Below, piece by piece: positions 26,601 to 32,463 of a stretch of 34,703 bases of DNA (the first letter of the stretch is position 1; every line of letters begins with the position of its first letter). Source of the DNA: an uncultured Candidatus Poseidoniales archaeon. Its GTDB lineage: Archaea; Thermoplasmatota; Poseidoniia; Poseidoniales; Thalassarchaeaceae. The DNA lies in NCBI GenBank assembly GCA_902573015.1, contig CACGIE010000013.1, forward strand, positions 1-34,703, given 5' to 3'. A program made the translations under genes and the position numbers. The notes beneath the pieces are model-generated. The model ran no database searches and was not told where the DNA came from. It saw only the letters and a program-made list of their open reading frames with translations.

Positions 26601-28571
26601 TTTGAGGAGAACCTGCCTCACGAGGGTTGCGAGCCCATAGACGCAGGGATGCTGTCCACGTCCGGAGCATGGGACCCCTGCGTGACCATCCTCAACAGCG
26701 ATCACTTCAGGAAGGTACTGCAGTTCCAAGTAGACGGATTCAGCCTCATCGGGAACACGGATCTGCAAGTAGACCAGCAGATAGTCTACACCTCTGAGAT
26801 AGACCTGGATACGGGACAGATACTTGAGAAGCCAATGATAGTGACTGGACAGCTAACAGATGAGCTCGGAGGAAACCTGTCAAACAGACAAATCAGAGTC
26901 ACATTCGAGATGGGATCTATGGTTTTCGACCCTGTCGAGAATCGGATGAAATTCCGTGCAGGAGATGACGGCATAGAGGCCTGTATCCCAGGAGCAACCG
27001 ATGAGAACGGATTCTTCGACATCAACTGCCCTATGACTGGCGTCGACGCAGGAATGGCCAAGGTGAAGGTAGAGTACAATGCCTGGGACCCCCTAAACAA
27101 CGACCGCTACAGATACAAGAACAAGACACAAGCGATGTTCTTCCCCGTATTCTCCAACTCGACGATCGATGTATCGGAAGTAGGCCCATTCAGGTCAGAC
27201 TACCTGACATACACCTTCCCGAACGGCTCTACCTTCGAAGTTCTATACCTGAAGGAGGCATTCCACATCAATGCCAAGCTCTCCCAGTCAAACGGGAAGC
27301 CAGTCGGTGGGAAGTGCGTCAACATTTACCTCGATCCAGAAGTAAATACCAGGCCTATAGCCACAGCATTCACTGCCGGTGGAACCGGTGAATTCGTATG
27401 GTACTCGGCAGATCCAGATGACAACCCTAGTAGGAGGGGGGTTGAGCCTAGCGGCAATAACCTCGAAGGATTCCGTACAGTCAGAGTTGCTTACGAGCCA
27501 GAACGATACGTTCCAGGGGGCTGCGACTACGAAGTTCTAGAACCAAACCCGGTTCTGAATAGCTCCGTAGTAGATGTCGAAGTCCTAGTTAGAAGCAAGG
27601 TTGACATTCTACTGAAGCAGCACTGGTCAAGTCCCGCTGGATATCAAGAGGGCGACATTATCGCCGGGGAGGTTGCAATCCTCAGAGACAGGCTGGATCT
27701 CACTGTTGAGGGACAGAGAGTAGAATTCCACAGACAGTTCTGGAATGAATCCGGAGAGTGGCAGACAGAGCGTGTGGAGATACTGATCACCAATGAGAGG
27801 GGCTCCGCGAACTTCTCCTTCCCATACACCGGTGAAACCATTCCCGGACATCCGGAGTGGAGCGCCCCAGGAGGCAAATGGAGGGTCTTGGTTCACTTCG
27901 AATCAGTAGACGCGAACAAACCCTACTTCGTAGAGAAGTGGCTCAATAGCACCCCAGAGATAAAACTGGGAGAGGGCACCTCTTCGACCTCTGGCGGGCT
28001 TTGGACCACCCAAGTCCTGGTCCTCGCCGGAATATCACTCTCGACAGTGGCATTGGTGGGTGCGATGATGTACAACAACTACAGGGAGAGACGTAAGGTC
28101 GAGGTCCTACGAGGTATACTGACCGACGCGCTAATGTCTCTCAAGGCTTCGAACAATTACATCGAGGCAATCTTCTCTTGCTACAAGGATCTCATCAAGT
28201 ACTTCAGGATGAGAGGTGCCATGAAGAAGGTCTTCGAGACCACCAGAGAGTTCGAGGACGTCATCAACAACATGCTCGGAGGAATAGTTCCCCCAGAGGA
28301 GATCGACTCCTTCTTCTCGATATTCGAGGAGGCTCGCTACTCTGATCACGACATAGGATCAGAGGAGAGGGATAGGGCGATACAGATATTCCAGTCGATG
28401 ATTGGTAGGATGAACCGATCTCTCGGAGATAGCTTACTGACAAGGGAATCAGTTGTAGAGTCCTCGTTGTACGGTCCCTCCGTGAAGGCAGGGCAGTTCG
28501 TCGATGCAGATGGAAACATAAGGTTCGCCGGAGTAGATGACGCAGAGGAAAACGACGGTTTCAAAATCTGA
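20661..28571 (+). CDS. Giant Asp-rich surface protein with DNDG calcium repeats, beta domains, membrane helix and cytoplasmic DUF4129-like tail
   Basis: A 2,636-residue protein from ATG 20661 (MNVKLERKTQKK), whose N-terminus looks like a signal peptide or anchor (basic, then AFSMIAIMLLSPQISLLL). Residues ~115-1215 carry about 18 exact DNDG repeats plus many DGDG/DDDG variants, arranged as in thrombospondin type 3 repeats (DDDNDGIPD), interspersed with Trp-rich and Tyr-rich segments. Such Asp clusters normally bind Ca2+. Residues ~1220-2430 are beta-rich modules, including an Ig/carboxypeptidase-regulatory-like style (LIDNAGLPVREAPVNWSW). A membrane helix at about 2450-2472 (TQVLVLAGISLSTVALVGAMM) is followed by basic NNYRERRK. 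The ~165-residue cytoplasmic end is helical, with a DUF4129-like stretch (YKDLIKYFRMRGAMKKVFET). Role likely adhesion, envelope matrix or polymer handling; not proven. Confidence 0.88.
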   Translation: MNVKLERKTQKKIIPAFSMIAIMLLSPQISLLLNTDDSSEQDSHFEPPKRTAYQQLEQLGGSVQSGNQNSLSMMSQFQAAAYQDPFYNDPAAIYGKVSDPSALALDPMYGFFLEETNTDDHDNDGIDDLNDLDDDNDGINDLIERFDGCFGTDPLDHDNDGVRDEFDWDDDNDGILEGPIDYSQGNDPWNVTSDRHVEPTTIHPWTGQAVGFNYLVDQNPMDHDNDGITDEDVDGSGRGSYDEDDDNDGRIDQFVWPCDFDSDGMQDYFDDDDDNDGVADISDIHPWDPLQNSSIETAPGILWDSWSRWDPEDYGEYVDGLDYVALHALEHPREQAFTEIVDGDLDGDGIPNFLDPDNDNDGSPDSSDTDDDNDGLADMYDVDDDNDGIPDSCRQLDTNGDGQGDYPSQAFNGAVVAIQVPGTDCEIDYDGDLDDDRFRAIDADYDMVWDWIDPDMGGSTNPDNLQGGSQPWDLDDDGIPNEEDPYPMNSTAEVATWDCASVANPNPQDPSDNCVLWRTSYTGFNDWDGDGLNNWVDMDDDNDGILDWLDIDPDCDLDNDADLHELNGSMFRDDGANDIDTDVDGDGLQNDEDWDDDNDGINDFFDPDDGNCGVVDIDNTDNFWGNSWPQGDGDAIDGSEDGDAYVAVPNYYWNLTWGFNPFNTDNSFMLDYNGYDPNNLDNPSGIIPEMYWTLMMKWSPYNGDNFFDIDSDGDSLVNGIDVDQDGDGMPDWWDQDEGNDGVLDVDDVKMGGTLDGNSCGTVILSATTERFCGHIYAFLFKAPLLTPTQSGGQSFTVPYSSRPDSEWDDGAYDGTNHPTGMGSCDSNCFWFTFDPTSNPTPSVAYTYSDIKNNRDLWIAYLGVTVFGFFQWTSDANNNFFPDEIADDLNDDVDPDVDCGQPMPEVSWTPSCMYNNTNDLDDDWDIVYDHFDVDDDNDGIWDYFEIDSNDDLDDDSGIEEPYYFTGSNCEDNDDDGLDTDPDDDGIYQAVWDKGVLGQALLFPEYYDVDNDNDGVPDGEDPDDDNNGLLDEAQEAFEGCFTGEEQSPWDHDNDGIVNWADDDWDGDGIPNSLELQNFNDTNGTADPFDDTCCLNFPIAPWDHDNDGIRDDIDEDDDYDGMKDEDEVMLWPSRYGAESTNPWDHDDFGGGVGLANPNNNSTGPDYFDVDDDNDGREDLDWNSPSSGDWATPSNKIEESSGWSSDWDSDNDGILDDDDKIPTRITLTAPSVLWLDENRPAIFNGSVFWLDDTGFVPAPDLPVQVHIRYSANGTSVIETIDVLTDDNGEYIVGQFLFPEDIDVGPNSTYEVYSEVTEMFVHDYSSTLSDTDGDGIGDSGMPVEVRANTTIGFVSGERFRSDEQPLKLDFKVHYSADYNRGIFDNRLPYAPISFTISDPGPQFGNITHPTVYDGYGNGYRADAGGWVSLAYNQSLDVWEQVQWNSLLDNGPGVPTGGYEEIVWNPCGPLNPVGSHSVIAPYEYKNTSLPVGDYTFMGFSRPDLGGCTDDSYEWPWSHLEGSETDAFYIRSMHRMFIEAEMSAASFRPVYFWDSTQFTGSSFGAWRALFHAPSLANANMTYQEASLGKPYPLLWDGTPSGLTGIAGGAIAPFLSSDGINWTITMQNAADFDSPPCGPVDPLDPSSQIRCEIVPEIFAGESVRVRGHVWNKTMVPVTDFDGDGTKDPIAVQIDLDYNGIFAGSIETRVNQRLDIDTEGLATFDHDIIWDPYWPASTYGFRADFGQADYFFTGEQAGVLAATGAYGNVSVIGSTDFLLTSLTRLYRGQNATVEARLIDNAGLPVREAPVNWSWAEDQSSGVVFTDNNGIFRVNLTDIDTLGNFSLSFTYLGDKFRLGSTDSVDMWVVSRTFINVQSTSPNIRSNGDLWEFTAVVTDDNRTPFDKDGGQVLNSCEGEMQDPEGYDLGGNVTVIFEGIDFEDRTHRQIVSVECPASGSIGYGQYLDPQLLKDDPFSFLPDGFGPVNVILRFEENLPHEGCEPIDAGMLSTSGAWDPCVTILNSDHFRKVLQFQVDGFSLIGNTDLQVDQQIVYTSEIDLDTGQILEKPMIVTGQLTDELGGNLSNRQIRVTFEMGSMVFDPVENRMKFRAGDDGIEACIPGATDENGFFDINCPMTGVDAGMAKVKVEYNAWDPLNNDRYRYKNKTQAMFFPVFSNSTIDVSEVGPFRSDYLTYTFPNGSTFEVLYLKEAFHINAKLSQSNGKPVGGKCVNIYLDPEVNTRPIATAFTAGGTGEFVWYSADPDDNPSRRGVEPSGNNLEGFRTVRVAYEPERYVPGGCDYEVLEPNPVLNSSVVDVEVLVRSKVDILLKQHWSSPAGYQEGDIIAGEVAILRDRLDLTVEGQRVEFHRQFWNESGEWQTERVEILITNERGSANFSFPYTGETIPGHPEWSAPGGKWRVLVHFESVDANKPYFVEKWLNSTPEIKLGEGTSSTSGGLWTTQVLVLAGISLSTVALVGAMMYNNYRERRKVEVLRGILTDALMSLKASNNYIEAIFSCYKDLIKYFRMRGAMKKVFETTREFEDVINNMLGGIVPPEEIDSFFSIFEEARYSDHDIGSEERDRAIQIFQSMIGRMNRSLGDSLLTRESVVESSLYGPSVKAGQFVDADGNIRFAGVDDAEENDGFKI

Positions 28572-28672
28572 GACACTAAGGAAATCCACTGCCACGACGC
28601 CCCTCCGGGGCGCCCGCAGGATTCATAACACCGACTTTGGTGGCCGCGCTACCTGATTAGGGGAGGGATACC
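28572..28672. other. Spacer before the ribosomal protein operon, with a GC hairpin
   Basis: CGCCCC (28598-28603), loop TCC and GGGGCG (28607-28612) form a perfect 6-bp stem 27 nt after the giant gene. No T-run follows, so it is not a classical terminator. TTCATAAC (about 28622-28629) could be a TATA box for rpl18e. GGGAGGGA precedes the GTG start at 28673. Confidence 0.4.
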
Positions 28673-29038
28673 GTGAGTAAGCAAGAGAGGAAGACCAACT
28701 CAGCGCTAGTTTCGCTCATAGGAGACCTGAAGGACCACACCCGAACAACTGGCTCTCCAATATGGAGGGATACCGCCTCTAGGTTAGAGACCAGCAGGAA
28801 AAACTGGGCAGAGCCCAATCTTAGCCATATCTCCAGGCACTCTTCAAAGAAGGAGACAGTACTGGTGCCCGGCAAGGTATTGGGCAGCGGAAGCATCAGC
28901 GGAGGGCAGACGGTCGCCGCATTCAGCTTCAGCGACGGAGCCAGGAGCAAGATAGAGGCCTCCGGAGGGAGGACCCTTAGCATTCGCGAGCTTATGGACG
29001 AGAATCCCAACGGCAAGGGGGTGAGGATCCTTGTCTGA
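28673..29038 (+). CDS. rpl18e: Ribosomal protein L18e
   Basis: Archaeal/eukaryotic large-subunit protein, 121 residues, the usual length. Recognised by KTNSALVSLIGDLKDH, VLVPGKVLGSGSISGGQTVAAFSFSDGA, and the closing [11 protein letters not shown] start with strong GGGAGGGA upstream. It is the first gene of the conserved archaeal order rpl18e-rpl13-rps9-rpoN. Its last 8 nt overlap the TTG start of rpl13, indicating coupled translation. Confidence 0.95.
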   Translation: MSKQERKTNSALVSLIGDLKDHTRTTGSPIWRDTASRLETSRKNWAEPNLSHISRHSSKKETVLVPGKVLGSGSISGGQTVAAFSFSDGARSKIEASGGRTLSIRELMDENPNGKGVRILV

Positions 29039-29513
29039 GACAACCATGGTATACGATGCCACGGACAAGATTCTTGGCAGGCTAGCCAGCCAAGTGGCAA
29101 AAGAGATGATTTCTGCCAGGAAGTCAGGTAGGCAGCAGAGAGTTATCATAATCAACGCAGAGGAAGCCATCGTTTCGGGACCCAGGACGAAGGTACTAAG
29201 CGACTACAGGGCAAAATATAATCTCAACCACGCGAGAAAGGGGCCATTTTTCCCAAGGATGCCTGACAAGATAATCAAGAGAACAGTCAGGGGGATGCTC
29301 CCGTATCAGAAGAACAGCAGCGGAAGGGGGGCCCTGAGGGACCTCAGAGTCATGATAGGAACTCCCCAAAACCTCTCTGTGGAAGAACTCCCAGATGGAC
29401 ACGAGTGGGGCCCGACCGAGAACATTGTTCGCGATACCCCCAATAAGTACGTCAGACTGGGAGAGATCAGCTCCCACCTTGGAGTGGATGCAGGTAGATG
29501 GACAGGTGAGTGA
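29031..29513 (+). CDS. rpl13: Ribosomal protein L13
   Basis: Large-subunit protein, 160 residues. Recognised by [51 protein letters not shown] and the C-terminal [12 protein letters not shown]. The TTG start at 29031 is supported by GGGGGTGAGG ending 5 nt upstream, inside rpl18e; an ATG at 29046 is the alternative, with poorer upstream sequence. Overlaps rpl18e and rps9 by 8 nt each. Confidence 0.95.
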   Translation: MSETTMVYDATDKILGRLASQVAKEMISARKSGRQQRVIIINAEEAIVSGPRTKVLSDYRAKYNLNHARKGPFFPRMPDKIIKRTVRGMLPYQKNSSGRGALRDLRVMIGTPQNLSVEELPDGHEWGPTENIVRDTPNKYVRLGEISSHLGVDAGRWTGE

Positions 29514-29952
29514 ATTGGCAAGGAAGAAGCGCACCAAGGTGGTCAACACTAGTGGAAAGAGAAAGACCGCAATAGCTAGAGCCACTCTAAAACCAGGTAA
29601 GGGAAGGGTCAGAATCAACGGCCACCCAATCCACATCCTCGAGCCCGAACTCGCTCGGAGGAAGGCACTCGAACCTATTAGAATCGCCGAGGCAATGAAC
29701 AGAATAGACAGAGTCGACATCTCTGTCGATGTAAAGGGCGGAGGGCAGATGGGACAAGTCGACGCCATCAGGACCGCCATAGCCCGTGGTCTGGTGAAGT
29801 ACAACGATGGTGCCGAGGGAGATGACGAGGAGCTAAGGGACGAGTTCGTACGATTCGAGAGGAAGATTCTAGTCAACGATCCCAGGAGAAAGGAACCCAA
29901 GCATCAAATGGGTAGAGGCGCTCGAAAGAAGTGGCAGAAGTCGTACAGGTAG
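29506..29952 (+). CDS. rps9: Ribosomal protein S9
   Basis: Small-subunit protein that reaches the P site. Start placed at GTG 29506 (GTG AGT GAA), giving 148 residues and an 8-nt overlap with rpl13; ATG 29488 would give 154 residues. The open frame back to 29395 lies inside rpl13 and is rejected as start. Signatures: [54 protein letters not shown] and the basic C-terminus [13 protein letters not shown], whose last Arg contacts the P-site tRNA in ribosomes. Residues [10 protein letters not shown] form a small acidic insertion. Confidence 0.94.
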   Translation: MSELARKKRTKVVNTSGKRKTAIARATLKPGKGRVRINGHPIHILEPELARRKALEPIRIAEAMNRIDRVDISVDVKGGGQMGQVDAIRTAIARGLVKYNDGAEGDDEELRDEFVRFERKILVNDPRRKEPKHQMGRGARKKWQKSYR

Positions 29953-29960
29953 GTGGAAAT

Positions 29961-30167
29961 ATGCTAATACCAGTCAGATGTTGGAGTTGCGGGAAGGTCA
30001 TAGCCCACAAGTACGAGGAGTATCAGAATGCTCTCGCGGAGGGCAAGGATGCCGGAGAAGTCCTCGATGACCTTGGTTTCAACTTGTACTGCTGCAGAAG
30101 AATGTTCGTGGGGCACATCGACCTTATCGACGAGGTCGCACCCTTCAGCATCGACAGGCAGCAGTAA
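29961..30167 (+). CDS. rpoN: DNA-directed RNA polymerase subunit N (Rpb10 homologue)
   Basis: A 68-residue zinc-bound polymerase subunit joined to the Rpo3/Rpo11 assembly platform. Start chosen at ATG 29961 (MLIPVRCWSCGK), preceded by AGGTGG; a longer frame from 29931 lies in the end of rps9. Zinc ligands are CWSCG and the CC pair in YCCRRMF. In many archaea rpoK, eno and rps2 follow; here a tRNA-Pro and ligA follow instead. Confidence 0.96.
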   Translation: MLIPVRCWSCGKVIAHKYEEYQNALAEGKDAGEVLDDLGFNLYCCRRMFVGHIDLIDEVAPFSIDRQQ

Positions 30168-30216
30168 GCTCTCCGTCAGGGCTTTGACTGAACGCTCACT
30201 CGCAGGAGCCCAATTG

Positions 30217-30294
30217 GGGCCTGTAGGTTAGTTTGGCCTATACTTCGCGGCTGGGGGTCGCGCGACCCAGGTTCAAATCCTGGCAGGCCCACCA
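30217..30294 (+). tRNA. tRNA-Pro (anticodon GGG)
   Basis: A 78-nt cloverleaf without intron. Acceptor arms GGGCCTG (30217-30223) and CAGGCCC (30284-30290) pair perfectly, discriminator A, CCA encoded at 30292-30294. The T arm CCAGG-TTCAAAT-CCTGG is perfect. The anticodon stem is CGCGG/TCGCG (one G-U) with loop CTGGGGG, giving anticodon GGG at 30253-30255. The D arm has U8, A14, G18-G19 and A21 in place but only 3 pairs, one of them G-U, plus a T-T mismatch. No separate promoter was seen in the 49-nt spacer after rpoN, so it is probably processed from the operon transcript. Confidence 0.93.
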
Positions 30295-30351
30295 TTGGGA
30301 AAGTACCGCAAAAATGGTCAGTTTGAAGGCCATCGCCCCCTTTGCATCGTC

Positions 30352-32463
30352 ATGGGTTCTACGCATTCGGACGAGGGAACCTCCGAGGCCCGGGTCGACT
30401 GGCTAGCAGAGCAGTTAGAGAGACACTCAGATCTCTACTACAACAAAGCCGAACCCGAGATATCAGATGCAGATTTCGATGCATTGAGAGACGAGCTGCA
30501 ACTCCTATCCCCCAATCATCCCCAACTGAGCAGGGTGGGCTCAGATCCTCCTCCAGGCTCTGAAAAGGTCGACCACCTATTCAGGATGATGAGCCTGGAC
30601 AAGGCTAATTCGGACGAAGAGGTATCTCACTTCGTTTCCGAGACCACCGCCAATGGTCGGCGGTTCGTTTGCCAACCGAAGCTCGATGGCTCAGCCCTGT
30701 CATTGGAATATCGTCGAGGCCGACTAATCAGAGCAGCCACCAGAGGCAATGGCAGGAGGGGCGAGGACGTGACGGCAAACGCAAGGAGGATGATGAACGT
30801 CCCGGAGAAACTCGGTTGGGACGGAGACTGTCACGTGAGGGGGGAGGTCGTAATGCCTCTGCAAGTATTCAGAGAGAAGTACTCAGAGGTTGCGCCAAAT
30901 CCAAGGAATCTAGCCGCAGGAGCACTTAGACAGAAGTATGCCGATGCAGGCAAGGGAAGCCCGAGAGACTTGCAGTTCCTTGCCTATGGAGTTGAGTTCC
31001 CAAGCGATAAGGACCGCCATCCAGACAGTCCTGAGCCCCCAAGATTCAAGCTCGACTCGGAGATAATCTCATGGATAGGCGAGATGGGGATTCAGGTGGC
31101 GGGAAACCATGTGGTTTCAGGTGACGACGACACTACCACCACAGAATCCATACTGGCAGTGACAAGGGAGTGGCTCGAGTCGAGAGACTCTGCGGTCTGG
31201 GAAATAGATGGGGTCGTGATCAAACTAGACCGTCTGGATAAGCGCGGCCTCCTAGGCGAGACCGCGCATCACCCTCGATGGGCACTGGCATGGAAATTCC
31301 CTGCCGAGGAGGCGGTAACGGTGCTGATGGACGTCTTCTGGCAGACCGGGAGGACTGGCAACGTCACCCCGGTTTCGCGCGTAGCACCGGTGGTAGTTTC
31401 AGGAGTTACCGTTGAGAATACAACACTCCACAACAAGGGCGAGGTTGAGAGGCTCGGGATAATGATCGGGGACAAGGTGAGAGTGGTTAGAAGGGGGGAC
31501 GTAATACCAAAAATCACTGAGGTCCTTGGACCAGCCCATGATAGCGACCTCATTGGCAGGTCCCATTCAGATGGAACCCCTTTCTCAGAACCACTACCTT
31601 CCAGGTGCGAGATTCCAGTTCCCGAGAGATGTCCAAGATGTTCCACTGACCTAATTATCGATGGGGCATTCATCAGATGTACCAACATAGACTGCCCATC
31701 GAGACTAGAGAGAGCAATACTGTACTGGTGCAGGAAGCTGGGTATGGATGGGATAGGCGAGAAGCTGGCAGAGCAACTTTGCTCATCGGGGCTGGTCACG
31801 AGTTTGGGGGATCTATATCGGTTGGAGGACAGGGAGCAGGAGCTAATCTCACTAGAGAGAATGGCCGAGAAGTCAGCCAGTAACGTCCTCGAGGAATTGA
31901 ACTCCACCAGAGCCATGACCTTCAGCACCTTCATCTCAGCACTTGGACTGCCTAGGATCGGTCCCGAGATAGCAACTCTCGTCTGTGCGGAGGTGAAGAC
32001 TCTCGAAGAGCTGATACAGATGACCGAGGAAAGACAGGAGGCCATGCAGAGACTGGTTTCCATAGACAGGGTAGGAGAGACCGTGGCCAACCTTCTGCTG
32101 GATGGTATTTCCGATAGGAAGGAGTCGATAATGGACCTCTATGAGCAGGTGGAAATCGTCGAAGGAGAGCAGACATCCGTCGATGGCCCCCTTTCCGGCT
32201 CTTCCTTCTGCATCACAGGCACTCTGAGCAGACCAAGGAAGGAGATTGCTCTTTCGATAAAGTCAGAGGGAGGCAAGGTCGTCTCGTCCGTCTCAGGGAA
32301 CCTAGACTTCCTAGTCGCAGGAGAGTCATCTGGATCAAAGTTCGACAAGGCCAACAGGCTTGGTGTCCGAATCATATCGGAATCGGAGTTGGACGAGATG
32401 CTGGAGGGGTCAATACTAGAGGAGCTGCCCGAAGAGAGGCAGTCTACGCTCGGAGAGTTCTGA
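30352..32463 (+). CDS. ligA: NAD+-dependent DNA ligase (bacterial type) with a C-terminal PIP-like peptide
   Basis: Seals nicks using NAD+ as adenylate donor, the standard replicative ligase of bacteria. Start chosen at ATG 30352 (MGSTHSDEGT), 57 nt after the tRNA; 703 residues. The Ia domain that recognises NMN is HSDLYYNKAEPEISDADFDAL. The adenylated lysine is K110 in PKLDGSALSL. The OB-fold follows (FWQTGRTGNVTPVSRVAPV), then a zinc finger with C427, C430, C443 and C448, helix-hairpin-helix repeats and a BRCT domain (about 612-690). The final residues are RQSTLGEF, matching the archaeal PCNA-interacting motif QxxLxxF, which bacterial LigA normally lacks. Most archaea rely on ATP-dependent ligase, so this gene is probably acquired from a bacterium. 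No strong ribosome binding site is seen. Confidence 0.96.
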   Translation: MGSTHSDEGTSEARVDWLAEQLERHSDLYYNKAEPEISDADFDALRDELQLLSPNHPQLSRVGSDPPPGSEKVDHLFRMMSLDKANSDEEVSHFVSETTANGRRFVCQPKLDGSALSLEYRRGRLIRAATRGNGRRGEDVTANARRMMNVPEKLGWDGDCHVRGEVVMPLQVFREKYSEVAPNPRNLAAGALRQKYADAGKGSPRDLQFLAYGVEFPSDKDRHPDSPEPPRFKLDSEIISWIGEMGIQVAGNHVVSGDDDTTTTESILAVTREWLESRDSAVWEIDGVVIKLDRLDKRGLLGETAHHPRWALAWKFPAEEAVTVLMDVFWQTGRTGNVTPVSRVAPVVVSGVTVENTTLHNKGEVERLGIMIGDKVRVVRRGDVIPKITEVLGPAHDSDLIGRSHSDGTPFSEPLPSRCEIPVPERCPRCSTDLIIDGAFIRCTNIDCPSRLERAILYWCRKLGMDGIGEKLAEQLCSSGLVTSLGDLYRLEDREQELISLERMAEKSASNVLEELNSTRAMTFSTFISALGLPRIGPEIATLVCAEVKTLEELIQMTEERQEAMQRLVSIDRVGETVANLLLDGISDRKESIMDLYEQVEIVEGEQTSVDGPLSGSSFCITGTLSRPRKEIALSIKSEGGKVVSSVSGNLDFLVAGESSGSKFDKANRLGVRIISESELDEMLEGSILEELPEERQSTLGEF

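Noticed and set aside
29395-29505. Longer N-terminus for ribosomal protein S9
   Set aside because: It lies within rpl13 and encodes residues absent from S9 proteins.
29196-29900. Open frame of 234 codons on the minus strand across rpl13 and rps9
   Set aside because: It is antisense to two ribosomal protein genes with clear signatures; the translation has no family features.
30217-30294. tRNA-Pro as integration site of a mobile element carrying ligA
   Set aside because: No integrase, no duplicated tRNA 3' end and no insertion sequence were seen downstream.
31269-32090. Open frame of 273 codons on the minus strand inside ligA
   Set aside because: It is antisense to the well-supported OB, zinc-finger and HhH parts of LigA and its translation is Ser-rich and lacks any recognisable domain.
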